The position numbers and the translations under genes were made by a program. The notes under the pieces are model-generated. The model was not told the origin of the DNA, ran no database searches, and saw nothing but the letters and a program-made list of their open reading frames with translations. A stretch of DNA of 64,000 nucleotides from Ciona intestinalis (Eukaryota > Chordata > Ascidiacea > Phlebobranchia > Cionidae): NCBI RefSeq assembly GCF_000224145.3, contig NC_020170.2, forward strand, positions 3,488,646 through 3,552,645, given 5' to 3'. Below, piece after piece: positions 34,904 to 48,300 of this stretch. Every line of letters starts with the position of its first letter. Positions within the stretch are counted from its first letter, which is position 1.

Positions 34904-35625
34904 TTATTCTTCGACCTCTGGTGTTTTTGTTTGTGTGTGCCACACTAAGACATCATTGCAGTTATTAGCTTCAATGTTGTCACGCGTCACACAAAGTGAG
35001 CTTAAAAAGTCAGATTCCATATCTGGCAGATCACGAAATTCTGCTTTCGGTCTCTCGAAGAGTAATTTGACATGAACTGCAAAGCCAGCCATGTCAATTG
35101 GGATTAATCTGTCAGGCCACCAATAGGCCTTCCATTCCAAAACCTTCCCGTTTTCACATTTTACTGGGCCTTCATTGAGTATGCCACCAACTAAACCCAC
35201 CTGCCACACAGCAGCGCGCTTTGTTGCACGAATTTCATCGAAAAGTTTAAACGAGTACGTGTTGTCATCATCAATAAAATACATGATAGCATCTTTGGTC
35301 GGTGGTACGTTTTCACGGATCCAATTCAGTCCCATTCTTCTGGTATTGTAGTCTTTTATGAACTTTGTTGGTGGAATATTGTTTTTTGTGTTTAGGTGCG
35401 TGTAATTAAGTCCTGATTTCTGCAGAAACTTAGTTACTGTTTTAGTTTTCTGGTATGAATCTTCTGTCAGTATCCAATGAAACTTTGGTATATGGAGAAG
35501 AGTCTGTGATAAACGAGTGAGTTCTGGTAGCTGCAGATATCTTTTGTATGTGGAAGTAACTCCATATATTATTGGCATATTTTCTTTAATGGTTTCAACT
35601 TGAAATGAAGGCTTGGTTTTACAAA
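34904..35625 (-). CDS. GT43 beta-1,3-glucuronosyltransferase (B3GAT type), catalytic domain, 5' end not found
   Basis: Transfers glucuronic acid from UDP-GlcA to galactose in the Golgi: GlcAT-I completes the proteoglycan linker, GlcAT-P/S make HNK-1. The domain starts at NMPIIYGVTSTYKRYLQLPE; the DXD metal site is YFIDDDNTYS; VGLVGGILNEGPV, WWPDRLIPIDMAGFAV (acceptor loop) and MESDFLSSL (catalytic Glu) follow; NNCNDVLVWHTQTKTPEVEE closes it. The frame is open up to about 35625 (KAKAFCKTKPSFQVETIKEN before the first Met), where a CTAAC branch-like motif and CACAG acceptor sit. So the cytosolic tail, membrane anchor and stem must be on upstream exons that I could not identify, or are lost. The whole catalytic part lies on one exon. 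It is intact, so not obviously a pseudogene. Which of B3GAT1-3 it matches best is undecided. Confidence 0.88.
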
Positions 35626-35639
35626 AAGCTTTTGCTTTC

Positions 35640-37086
35640 TGTGGCCTTATTGTTAGAAAATCTCGGGAGTAGCAAAATTAATTGCAAGTAAGGCAATGTC
35701 AATTATAGCCATTATGAGCAGACATCGCTTAGTTTTGTATTGCACATCTAACTGTCAATGAATAGAAACACATTTATAGAAGTTTGGCATCCTTTCTGTT
35801 ATCCTTATTTTAATTAAATTCCCTTTGGATAGAAAAATACCCTTTTCCTAAAAAAAGCAATCTTTCAAGAAAAATGGTTAATATTTTCTGGTTTCGCTTT
35901 CCATGAATACTTACAGATGTCTTAATAAGCATTTGCGTAAAATATGACTATGTTGCCTCATATTTTTACCTTTCCTGTCTTTGTATCACCGATGTCTGTA
36001 ACTATTTGTATATTACATAGTTCAAAACTACCTTTGAAAATCTAAAACTGTAGTTTGGGTTTCCAAGAGCTCCTTGAAGCAAGAATCAGTTTAACATCAC
36101 ATCGACAGCTGGATAAAGTTCAGCAAGCAGCGCTGTCTAGACCAGATTATTCCAGGCCCGTGGTTTGTCAAGTAACTACATTTAAATATGTGAAAGAAAG
36201 TTGACGAACGGTAGCTCTGGTCCTCAGTGGAAAACATGTTAGTAATAACACTTCAACGATTCTGAGAGTTTTGTTTATTTTAAGCACACATATAAAAACA
36301 AGGTAAACTGTATTGAAGGGAAACATTGTCATGACATATGTCAAACTTAAAGTTATAGCATTTACTACATCACATTTATTACCTTTTTACATGAGGAAAG
36401 TTTTTTGAAATCGACAGTCTATTTTTTAAAGGAGATTTTTGGGAATCGACATTCAATTTTTTGCATTCTACACCACGTCGATTGTTAATTATAAACATTT
36501 TAACATAGTTCATTGTTTTATAATTGAAGAAATATATTCTTATAACAACATGGAGACATTAAATCGTGTATTGAAAAAGAACACCAGCTTTATGTTAAAA
36601 AAACTGTAGCAGGATATCTACATATATTGCATTAGTAAAAAAAAAAAAATACCTGTACACAATGTATAAAATAACACTTACAAAAACTGTCTTTTGAGAA
36701 ATCGTTCTTAAAATGTTGGTTGCAATATTATTGTGTCAGGACATACTGTTGTCATGTTGGCAATAAACAAATATTATTGAGCACTGTAGTATAAAAATTA
36801 CGTATGGCCAGTGAAAATTATGCTGGCATATTTATCCGCGCTATTAAAACAAAAAAACACTGATTGAGTTCTACACAAAGTATGCCTAAAATGGAACGGT
36901 GAATGGTGTAAAGTTCGGGTCGTATAGCACGATGTATTGCCCATGATACTGAATTTTAATAAGATAATAATTAATAAAGGGTATTGATAAATCTGGAAAA
37001 ATAATAAAAACTTCAACCACAACACACACTGGCAGTTGTTTAGGATTCAACAATGTAAACATCATGTTCGACCCCTAAACTAACTT
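35640..37086. other. Intergenic or intronic DNA between GT43 and SH3PXD2
   Basis: No coding gene recognised. It may contain the missing 5' exon(s) of the GT43 gene (minus strand) and the SH3PXD2 3' UTR. One open AG...GT-bounded block on the plus strand was considered and set aside (see rejected items). Confidence 0.4.
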
Positions 37087-40000
37087 TTATTGTAAACCAT
37101 CACTTTCCAGTACAGGTTTAAAGTACCCTGAAGGTACCCAACCACTTTTATCATCAATCTTCACGTACCACCAATCTCCTGCAGATTCTTCGAGCAGTTC
37201 TGCCGTTGACCCTTCCGTGAACCCTAGTTCCCCTGACCCAACAGCCTCGAAATCGCACACAGCGACCAAAAGGGTTAAACCCACGTTTTCTATAGCAAAA
37301 TAACCCTCTCCAACCACTTTTGTATTGTCCATTTCCCCATCAGGCGATGAACGAAAACTGGTTGAAAAATTTTCATTCAAAGCACAGTTCAAGTTGCTAT
37401 CTCGAACATTTGACTTGTTGTTGTTGTTATTAATATTGTTCCTAGCATTTACTAAATTTTTCACCTTCCCAGCTTGAAAAGTTCTGTCATTATCATTGGT
37501 TTTGTTCACAATTTTTCCGTTTGTGTGAACCCCTCTCTGTTTAGCAGGTTTAAGGACACTGCGAAAATCCACTTGATTTGTTTCTTGTTTGGTTTGTTTT
37601 GCGACAGGTACCTTTGAAACAAATCTTCTTGGAGAGGAATCATTGCTTTTGGTAACAGGTTTTAATTTGCTAGAGGGCACAGGTGGTTTGGGAGGGGTTA
37701 CAGCATCACTTGACACTCGTCTAAGCAGAGGCTTTTGACTATTGACTGTACTCAGCATAGGCTTTTGACCATTGACTACATTTAGTAAAGGTTTTGGATT
37801 GTTCCCAGTATTTAGCATGGGCTTTTGACCAATAACTGTATTCAGCAGGGGCTTTTGACCATTAACTGCATTCGGCAGGGGTGTTTGACCATTCCCAGCA
37901 TTAAAGGTTGGCTTTTGATTATTCACAGCTGGCTTTAATGGCTTTTTTGGTAATGTTGGTTTTGGCTTAAAATTCCTGAAATTTGTATCGTTGGAATAAG
38001 TGTGTTCAACTCTGTCCATCACAGCAGGTTTATCCTGCCTTAAAGAGCTGGATCGAGTAACTTTGGTGTGGGAGGCTCTTTGGAGTTCGGTTTTCTTTGG
38101 AAAACTTGGTGGTTGTGGTCTGGCTGGTGTTGGCTTTGGTTTTGTGGTTTTGCTGATGTAGGTTTCAGGTGCCCAGCCTTCGTTTCCATTAACTTCAACG
38201 TACCACCAACCAGGAGATTTTGATAGTACCTGTTAGAAAAATGTTTTTAATAAAGAAAACTTGTCTTGCAAGAAGGTAAACTATTACAAATCCCAATTTA
38301 TTCTATTTTCAAACTTTTCACAGATAATATTTAATGTGTTCCTCTAAGAAAAATTGTTTTGTTACAACAGTTACAAAAAGATGTTCGTATTACCCTAAGA
38401 CAATCTAAATTCTACCGAGCAAAATGTTCTTAAAAGGTGTAAACTACTTAAGACTAAACCAGCTCACTGGAAAAATACACAATAATAGTATGACACAAAA
38501 GTTCATACCGTAACAGGGTCGTCTATGTTAAAAGCAACTCCATGAGGTATCTTCCCATCAAATGAATGCATTGCAATATACTGTACATCATCACTATGTT
38601 GGGGTGGGGGTGGTGGGGGCACTTGAGGCTTTAAAGATGGTCTCTTTATGCCAACTCCGCTTAATCTTTTGTGGCTCGGAGAGGCTGGTGAAAAGAATAA
38701 AATTGACATATGTATGTTATTATTCTATTTTATAAAGTCCTACAGTGATGCAATGTTTTATTCTTGTTAGGTGAGGTTTTACAGCAATGCATGCTAGGAG
38801 ACATGGTTTATTTAAATAAAGAAATATCCAATAATAGTCTAAAACCTTTGAAATGAAGACAGTTGTATCCCATATATATGGGCTGTAAGCCTGTTGTATT
38901 GAAATTAAAAACATAATTTTTTCGAATTTGAGCCCGTTTCCACACTGTAAGTGCAGTTTGGAAGCGTTTCTATAAATATTTACATCTCTGGCAAAGCTTG
39001 GGGAAGTATCGGTCAATCCCTACCATGGTAGGAAGTCATTAATGCATTCCAAGTTGGGAGAAATGAACATTTTCACCGGTGAAAATGTTTCAACGCACCG
39101 GATGTAAAGTTTGGGTTTAAGTCAAATAATATCTTTCTATGCGTCAGCTTTGATGTGAATCATTCAAAATTTTGGATTATTTTAATTGCCGGCGAATTAG
39201 CAGAATGGGAGAAATGTATTCTTGTTTCACTGTTTTTTTTAAGTTGCCGAACTTAAATATCATTTATTAAGTCATTTTTTTAATGCGAACCTTTTTAATA
39301 TTGCTTACCTTTACAAGTTTTAATACTTGTACTGATAGCTAAGCCTGAAATTATACACTGCCTATTGTGACTGCATAAAAAATGTGTTAGTGAGTAAAGT
39401 GACCATATAAAAATGATATTTGAAACATACAAAAAATAGTATGTAGTGCAGCATATGCAAATATATTCTCAAAAACACTTACAAGTATCTCCTGCATTTG
39501 AAGAACTCTGTGAAGAAAGACTTGTGCATGAATGTGAACTAGGGATTGAAGAATCATTCTTAACAGGAGAGGATAGCTTCTTTGATAAAGAAATGGCAGT
39601 CACTGATTCTGGAGGTTTAGTGAGGTAGGACGCAGGTGCCCAGCCCTGCTTGCCATTATAGCTGAAAATGTTAACGTGTTAACAAAACAATATTTTAACA
39701 TATTTTGGAAAAAATTAAATTATTAATATAGAGTAGGCTACAGTATATGTATAGGCCATAGGGTATTATGCATTTGCGGATAAAAATATATCTTATGTTA
39801 TAATTTTACTTTTCTGAGTAAAAATTAAATTGACTATTGGATTTGAGACGTGTGCTTGGCGGAACATAGAAAACATATATTTTTGTATGAGATATCGCGA
39901 TAACTAGGAAGTTTTTAATCCTGGTCTAACAAAACCATTTTATACAAAAGCATGAATGTTTATTTTCACTTTAACACGGCAATACCAATTTTATCACAAA

Positions 40001-43000
40001 TAAAGTTAATTTAGGCCATTTATAAAACAGCTGAACTTTTAAAAACTCAGCTAAGTATATGTCAAAACAACCACTTTACAATACAGGCATGTTTTATGTA
40101 TGGGTTATGGTTACTGTGCAATCAGACATTCAAAGAACTGAACAAGAACTTGAATAATAAGTTGTAAAATGCAGTCAATAAATAACTGCTGACCATGAAC
40201 AAACTAAAATGTGACCACGTGTGAGTTTTAACTGTTGTACAAGCATAAAAGAAATGTTAGTATAATGATTATCAATGTGTTGCATTGGTTCTGATGCTTT
40301 AAAAGAAAGCTTTGTTTAGAGTTCTTATATGTTTTATGTATTATTATAAATTTTGTTATCATATTTATATGAGTGTCAAACTCCCTTGATTTTTTTCAAA
40401 GTAACAATGAATTGGTCTGACTTAAAATATATTTATAATCTATTTGAAAGAGAGGTTCTACTATGAGGCACACAAGGGGTCCTGAAAATTGAGCCAAAGT
40501 TGGCCTGTCATGTTACCAGAAAAATGTATTTACAGTGGAAATTTTACACCATTCAATTATTCAAGGCACCTTGTATGGACCAATTATGGCTTAAATTTAA
40601 ATCCCTTTAATTTTTTATAAACCAAGACATTATTCACCTTACAAACCACCATCCTTCAAGGTTTTTCTGTAGAACCTCAACCAGTACACCAGTGTTGAAA
40701 CTAACTTCGCTATCTTCACCATTGTATTGAGTTGTGGTGAGATATAATTCACCTGCGTAAAATAAATGCAGATAATTTAGAAATGTGTATTAGAAAGTTA
40801 CTCCAACCCAGTGTTCCCTTATTGGTTGTCCAAATTGTCTCCATGAGTTAAAAAATACCCCAAAAAATTATCTCACAATTTGGGGTGTATGAAAAAGCAC
40901 ATCTGTATTATAACAACTGTTGTTGCCCCACCATGCAAGGATAAAACAAGTAACATTAATTCATTTATTAGGAACCTAACAAATACGCAATGTTGTTGAA
41001 AACTGTTCTACAATTTGTACTTTTATGAACAAAGACAGAATAATACTATGTAGGTAAGTATGTCATTGTGGCCACAGCGTTAAATAAAATGTAAATATTT
41101 AAAGCGTACGTGGCTAATAACGCAGAGCACCTCATGCAATTCTTATTACAAAGATTAAGTCTGAGAGAAATGCCCTTGTCTGAGAGTTTTTAGGTGTAAT
41201 TTTAAAACGCATTGACATATCAAAATCTATATAATCAATACCCAGGATTTCTTTTTTTAAATTTATTGAGGTCTAAATATTCTGCTGCTGCTAATACCAG
41301 TACCATAATGTAACACTTAAAATGTAAAAACAGTAAATTATATTGAACCAATGTTTCGTCTGCAATTGGGAATGACATCATCAGGGTATGATGCAAAAAA
41401 TTAATAAGTGTGGGCCAACACTAAAACATTTAAAGGGCTAAACCCGTAAAAATATACACAATTAACACAAATACCAAAAAATGCTCCTAAATGTTAAAAA
41501 CATTACCTTGTCCCAGTTGGTCTTGCTTTATGACAAGGTTTTCACTTTTTCCATCAGGTTTTCCAAGATAAACCCCAGGAACCCAACCCTGTTCCCCATC
41601 CTCAGTGCTTACAAACCACCAACCTTAAAATAAAATATATAATAATATAGACATAGTGCATACTGTTAGTGTATGTTACACTAGTTAAGAAATAGGGGGG
41701 ACATCATATCATAGTTATGAATTAACAACTCAGTTTTACACCCAAAACTTCTTTTCTGCTTCTGTTAGGTGACTATACAAACAAGCAGAGCCAAAATGTA
41801 CAGAATTTGCTACATTAATTAATGAGGTGGTTTGACGATTTTAATTAAAAATTTAAATAACTCAAGTAACATCTATGTTTATGTTACCAGTTTTTAGGCA
41901 CTAGGTACAAAAAGCTTAAAGCACCTCTTAAGTTTTAATTTTCTTAGTAGAGTAAAATCTTTTCATAAAATATTTATGTAAAGTAATGTGTTAATTAAAT
42001 TGGACAAGAATAAAGATTAACCCACACAGCAATTTATATTAATAACCTCTTGGTTAAAGGTATGTTTTGTAGCTGTTGTAATACCAAGAATAACATAGTC
42101 TTACCATTTTCATGTTTATCCATTACTTCCACCACTTCACCCACTCTTGCATTTAATTCCTTTGGTTGCGTCTTTATATAATCTTGAACTACAACGTACG
42201 ACTCTGGCAATATTGGCTGAGAAATATCTGCAGAGTTTTAGGACAAAAATAGAATTATTCCCATTTTTCACAGTTAGAGGTTATTTTGGGCTAAAGGTAG
42301 TATATTAAGAGAGTTTTTACCTAAACTGTTTCTTTTTGAAGCTCTGGAAGTACTTTCACTGAAAAAAACAAAAACAAAATTTAACTTTAGAATGTTTTGT
42401 TACAAGAGACTTAATATTTTATTTTGGATTGTATTTACCTTTCGGGGGGCTTGAGGTCTTCGGGTTTAGTTTCAAAAAAGTCTAAAATAAGCGAGTGTTG
42501 TACGATGTAACTTGGAAGCTTTATTAAGTCCTACAAAACAAAAAAACTCGATAAGCATTTTGGAAGTTTATATAATCCGTTTTAACAGAAAAGCGATTAA
42601 AATAAAAAAATCTGATAAAATATAAGCATAGGCCTACAGTGCAACACAATGCATTATTTCATTCCCATCCAAATAGAAGCTTTGTTCATTACTACTGTTC
42701 TATTAATAGGATGCTACAATGCATCCATGACAGCTGCTTCCAATAAATACTTCCGACACATATGGCGTTCACCGCATGTAGGTTCAATGCGAATGTGACT
42801 TTTAAATAAAGCTTGCTATATCTACTGTATTTCATGTTTTTTATATACTCACTCTTTTTTGCAAACATGTACAATACACATAACACTTTCAGTCACAAAT
42901 GGTTGATTTTGACTGTAACCTTAAATTATATTTTATGCCCACGAAACCAAAATTGATGTAAACAATAATGAGAAAAGTAACGCATGCATTTAAAGACCAT

Positions 43001-44535
43001 TTCTCAAACTTTAACAAATTAAACTGACTGACCTTACAGTATTCACCAATAGAAAGCACCCGTTTCATTGCAACATCTCGTATGTTGCTTCTTCTGAACA
43101 GGATTTTGCCGGGAAGAAACGGGATAATTCGCGTGGAAGGATCTTTCATACCTCCTTCTTTCGGAAATGTCTCCAATAGAGATATCTGTATTAATTTTTT
43201 TTTTAATTTGCGATTTTTTTTTTAATAATTTGCAAAATAACAATATTAAACTTAGGTGTACAAACAAAGATTTTCTAATCAGTTTCATTACAAACATAAT
43301 TTCCTATATATATATATCTATACATAGGACAAAATTGTCTTGATTTTCAAACATTTCGAAATACTGAAACCATATCAATGTATTTTCATTAAAGCTTTTC
43401 ATTATCAGAAGGCCCATTATCTATCACTGCCTGAACTTATTTCAGATAACTATTCACATGAAATTTCTAAGTGAATAAATTATTTATACAGTGAGGGTCA
43501 ATAGTCCAATGCATGACCTACAAGGATTTTAGAAAGACAAAAGATTGTGGAATACTACTATAGGAGTAAAATAGGCCAATGCATTTTCTTCATTTTTTTG
43601 TAGCGGAAATAAGTAGTAGCCAATTGATTTAGGGCAAATGTACATTGTTTGCTATGTAAATAGTAGTGTACACAGGCAAAAATGTGTAGGGTATTTACAT
43701 CTCAAATAAAAGAGATTTATTAGGAATCTCTGCTATTTGAATAGGTGATTGATGATACGTTTAGAAAAAAATATATCGCTTAGACTACATTGACTCGATA
43801 TGATTTACACATTTCGAAGCACCTAATCGCGATTCGTGACTATTTTGGTTATGAGAACCGTCCAACTTCATTACAGTTATTTAAAAACAAAGTTTATGGT
43901 GTTACTTTCACCTGCAAGTCAAAAAACTTGCTGTATCTTCGAAATATAACTGTATCACTTCCATCGTCCCATGAAACTTCTATCACATAAACCTGTGAAC
44001 AAAAATAAGTTAACATTAAATTGGGTTTGCTCCACCCTACGAAAGGGACCAAATCAAGAATCTTAAAATCACAAAAACAGTTGTCGAAAAACCGTTTTCA
44101 AATTTATAACACAACATACATAAAATTTACAGCAACATTTATACATGAATGTAACTTGTTTGCATGATTAAACAGTCTGGCATCGCAGCACAATGGTTAG
44201 CACGCTTATCACGCTGAACACAGGATCAAGGCTCGGCGCTGTTATCGGGCCTATGTGTCCTTGGACAATACTATTATTTAAAAACCATGATGATGTCTAG
44301 CCGTTTGGCAGACGAAACGCCAGATCCAAAACTAAAACATTTTGGAATATTATATAGGCCCCTTTTAGGCCTATATTACAATTGGAGCATCAGCACATAT
44401 AAAGAGCACAATGCAGTATAAAAAAACACATAATAGTTAAATGTAATAACTCACGTAATGTTTAGATGGAACTCGTCGTTTTTCCGCTCGGTTCACGTTC
44501 ACTGCGGTAATTAGCCGTTTTGGAATTTGCGACAT
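37087..44535 (-). CDS. SH3PXD2: SH3 and PX domain scaffold (Tks/SH3PXD2 family), complete, 11 exons
   Basis: Tks proteins are Src-substrate scaffolds of podosomes/invadopodia and organisers of NADPH oxidase. Exons in transcript order: 44455-44535, 43912-43992, 43033-43185, 42439-42530, 42321-42358, 42105-42227, 41507-41623, 40638-40752, 39483-39661, 38509-38684, 37087-38229; phases agree, about 765 residues. The PX domain (about 5-125) shows [28 protein letters not shown] (phosphoinositide-binding RRYSxF), [20 protein letters not shown] and [13 protein letters not shown], very close to Tks5. SH3-1 (about 158-212) has [22 protein letters not shown]3-2 (228-285) [22 protein letters not shown]3-3 (355-410) [20 protein letters not shown]; the C-terminal SH3 (about 702-758) [19 protein letters not shown]. 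That gives four SH3 domains, like Tks4 rather than Tks5. The linker has PPPPPP and a 12-residue repeat. Start [14 protein letters not shown] matches the family. Confidence 0.95.
37740..37930 (-). repeat. 36-bp coding minisatellite in the SH3PXD2 linker
   Basis: About six diverged copies of a 12-residue unit of the form QKPxLNxVNG (e.g. [52 protein letters not shown]), seen at DNA level as repeated GGCTTTTGACCATTnACT on the plus strand. It lies between SH3-3 and the last SH3, at about residues 495-555. Confidence 0.8.
40887..40961 (-). repeat. Family-2 element, terminal fragment (SH3PXD2 intron)
   Basis: TGTATTATAACAACTGTTGT followed by TGCCCCACCATGCAAGGATAAAACAAGTAACATTAATT, matching the right arm of the family-2 element. 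Confidence 0.6.
44176..44292 (+). repeat. tRNA-derived SINE (SH3PXD2 intron 1)
   Basis: Pol III A-box-like GCACAATGGTTAGCACGC and B-box-like AGGATCAAGGCTCG, about 30 bp apart, followed by a tail with TGTCCTTGGACAATA. The same tail (TGTCTCCTTGGACAGAAAAC) is found inside the repeat at 53156-53501. Intact tRNA folding is not expected. Confidence 0.6.
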
Positions 44536-45337
44536 GTCCCGTTACATTAATTTAAAACACATTCGATAGCTATTGCACTTAAGGTCTACTCTATAAGGAT
44601 GCTGAAGCAAAAAATAATCCGCTGAAAACTTATGGACGATTAAACAGACGGCTAACGTATTCTGACAAGACGCGGAAATGACTCACTCGCGTCTGAAATC
44701 TCGACTTCTTTCATGTTTACAATTTTGATAAAGACCGAATGACTGGTTTCAATATAACTACATGAACAACGATGCAACTTCAAATAGGAGAAACTCCTGT
44801 TTTGCGCATTACGTTTACTTCTAGGAAAAAAAGTTCATTTGCGCTAAGGAGAAAAGCAAACGCGTACTGCACAAAACGTTGCCCTGTGCATTAATGGGTA
44901 AACATGACTGGAACACCATCGATTTGTTTCGTGCACTCTTTAAACTAAACAGATCTATGGTTTCATTTAATTATTATTACCACATTGTTCAAATTTGCTG
45001 AATAACCAGTATTGCATACAGGTAATCGTAAAATCGCAATAAAAATAAAACATCCCTAAACGCTTGAAAAACGTTTATATTGTGTTTGTGCTGCGCAGCT
45101 GGTTGCGTTAGGGTAATCCCCATTAAACGCAATTGAGTTTTTGTTTTGTTATCATATACACTTACACGTTTTGTGAAGCGTACACAATATTTAGGATTGT
45201 ACAGGTGGTATATATTCAAAAAACAAAAGGCTACAAAAACAATGTAGATGAGGGTTAGAGCAGAGTCGTAAAAACACCGAGTAGTCCAACTGCCGTCTGT
45301 GTGTGTTCAAACTAGAGCAAAAGCGGTGACTTTCGCA
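44536..45337. promoter_or_regulatory. Divergent promoter region SH3PXD2 / REXO1
   Basis: About 0.8 kb separates the start codons of the minus-strand SH3PXD2 gene and the plus-strand REXO1 gene; no other gene is seen. Regulatory elements of both must lie here or in 5' introns. A TTCAAACTAG at 45307-45316 is a possible (trans-)splice acceptor for the REXO1 leader. Confidence 0.5.
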
Positions 45338-48300
45338 ATGAATTTAAACGAACTTGTTGAGTTTTATTTGCGATGTCCTTTTGTGGAAAGTCGTAAAACA
45401 GCTTCTATTTACATTACCAAACATTTTTTTGAAAAAACATATAAAATTACCCCCATTAAATGACTAGAAATGTCACAAATCAACCGCTTCTAATTCCATT
45501 TTTTGACTTTTTTTGATACAGAAAACAAATAACACTTGTTTTTTACACTTTTTAACCTTTAAATTTGTTTTTGGACTCAAGTTTTTNCGGNNNNNNNNNN
45601 NNNNNNNNNNNNNNNNNNNNNNNNNNNNNNNNNNNNNNNNTTTAAACGAACTTGTTGAGTTTTATTTGCGATGTCCTTTTGTGGAAAGTCGGTAAAACAG
45701 CTTCTATTTACATTACCAAACATTTTTTTGAAAAAACATATAAAATTACCCCCATTAAATGACTAAAATGTCACAAATCAACCGCTTCTAATTCCATTTT
45801 TTGACTTTTTTTGATACAGAAAACAAATAACACTTGTTTTTTACACTTTTTAACCTTTAAATTTGTTTTTGGACTCAAGTTTTTCTCTAATTTACCGAAA
45901 AACATGCATTTTCCCTATACCTACTGTGTTATTTTGGACCCAAATTGCCGTTCAATTTGTGTTTTACGTAACAATGGGTTGGACTACTCGGTATTTCTAT
46001 GGCTCTGGGTTAGAGCTTAATGTGATGGGCACGCTAACAACGACTACCCCAGTCGCAAAATGTCCTTTAGTGTATAATGGCAAGTACTCTGAAAGAAAAC
46101 TCACTTTTAATCCTAAATAGTTTTAATCTAAAGGGTCACAGACAATTTTAGAAGATTAAAGTTGGCCAAAAATTTTTGATTAAACAAAAACATCGGTACT
46201 GGATGCAATCTAAAGAATGGTCATTTAATTTTATTAGGGAATATTTTCAAATTTTTCTTTATTAAAGTCATGTTTTTTAAACTACTTGTAATTAAACTGT
46301 GTTGTATAGATCTTTGATATAACCATATATATATATATATATATAAGGAACTGATTAGGAAGCAACTAACATTACCTTTATTCTGGGCTTAAAGTTGATT
46401 ATGGTGCTGTCTTACTGAGCTTGGTAAAGCTGCCATTGATAATGTTACCTAGCTTAGGTTATTTCCGTGGTATTGCTTGCCCAGAGGAAGCACAAAAGTT
46501 GAAATGCAAGCGACCGTATTGCCATTTTCGTCACAAAAAGAATGCAACAGGTTTTCTATAACTTTATAGGAAAACTCTAACATAGTTTATGGATACATAG
46601 GTAGACTGTAGACGTAACTGATTTAATGTTTAAATAACCAGGTGTTGGCCAGTACATCTAATAATACACAATGTGTATTGTAATAGAAAATACCCTATAC
46701 AGCCAAAAAATATATATACAAAGTACTACTTACACTTTTTTTAATCTTAGCCACTACCAACAAAAAGGAAATACCAGCCCTTAATATTGATGTCGTGAAA
46801 AAAGCAATCTCGCAGCTTAAATCTGGGGGAGATCAACAATCAAAAAGTTTTGACAACTCACATTTTAAGGGTTCTGCTGCTAAATCATATGCAGAAGGTA
46901 GATACATTTTTCCTGCCTTGGTGGGAAAATTTAGGGGCTGCAACTTTTTTATATAATACATTTACATTTGCAGAATATGAATCATCTGATGACGTGGGGT
47001 ATGTTCCGTTTTCCAGTGAAAATAAATCAAGTGAAAAAGGAAGTGTGTTGCGTAATGCTAAAGGTCCATCTTCTAATGTCCATAAACGGTAAGTAAAAAT
47101 AAAAATGTACTTTTTAAAAATAAACGTATATTATATACCTATATATAATGTAGGTATATAAATCATCCTGTAGTAGTATTATTTTCAGTATTGCTCTTTA
47201 CTATTACAGTTTTTAAACACATCTAAATTGTATTTATATAATGCCAAAGAACCATTTGGTTTGGACTCGTATTCAAAATATTATTTTTCACTACCCAATT
47301 TTGTAGCTACACCTCAAAATCTAGTACCCACACCACCAAGAACAAATATACATCATTTTTGTCGTCCAAACCAACTACTGATCTTGAGTATGATCCAATG
47401 TCAAATTACAATTGCAAGGATATCCAGGGGAAAACAAAAGCAACACATTCTGCATTTTCTAATTCAGGTTATTTTGCTTTGTGTGTAACTTAACATTCTT
47501 ATTCTGGTTGTACTGTTGCGGTTACTGATTTGGTCACATCGAATATGCATTCAATGACAAAAGGCTACTGTCTTTGTAACTCTTAATGGGTTTTAATCTT
47601 TCTGGAATAACTTTGCCCAAAACTCTGGTTATACCGTGACAACATTACACTATTTATTACCTTTTTTTTGTAAACCAGATTTTTTGTTTGTACACTAATT
47701 TATTTTGAATAAAAAATTGATACTTAAAGCATAATTTTATTTTATTTGTAACTGCTAAAAAACAGACTTAGTTTATTTTGAAAGAGATCTGGCAATTTAG
47801 TTGTATGTAAAGCCGCATGTTATTCAGAGCACTTCTGTTGGGTTGGTTAAAGTTTGTTTTGTTTATTTTATTTTTTAGATGATGATGATGTCTTGGTAAT
47901 ATCTGATGATACATTAACTGCAGAAGATACTTCAAAGCCAGATTCAAGTTCGGAAGAAGTGCTGCCATGTTTAGAACCTGGTGTAAAACAACCACCAAGC
48001 AAGATCATAGATTCTTCGGAAGAGAAAAAATCAGACACTGCTTTGAAATCTGCCAAATCTGAAACAAAAACAGCAATTGTTATTTCTGATACATCTTCAG
48101 AACCAAATAAAACGAGTTCCTCAAAAGTTAAAAAGAAAACAAAACCTAAAACGAAAAGTTCCAATAAAAACATGCCATCGAAAGCAAAAACTAAAACAAG
48201 TTCGAAGGGAATTTGTAAAAAAGAAAAGAAAGAAGAAGAACCGCTAAAGAAAAAAATTTCACTAAACAAGACTTCAAAAAATAATTCTAAGTTAAAAATT

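Noticed and set aside
36054-36171. Open block on the plus strand between TGTAG and CAA|GTAACT (FQELLEARISLTSHRQLDKV onward)
   Set aside because: Thirty-nine open codons with splice-like ends, but no partner exon, no recognised family, and an open frame on the other strand too. The length is compatible with chance.
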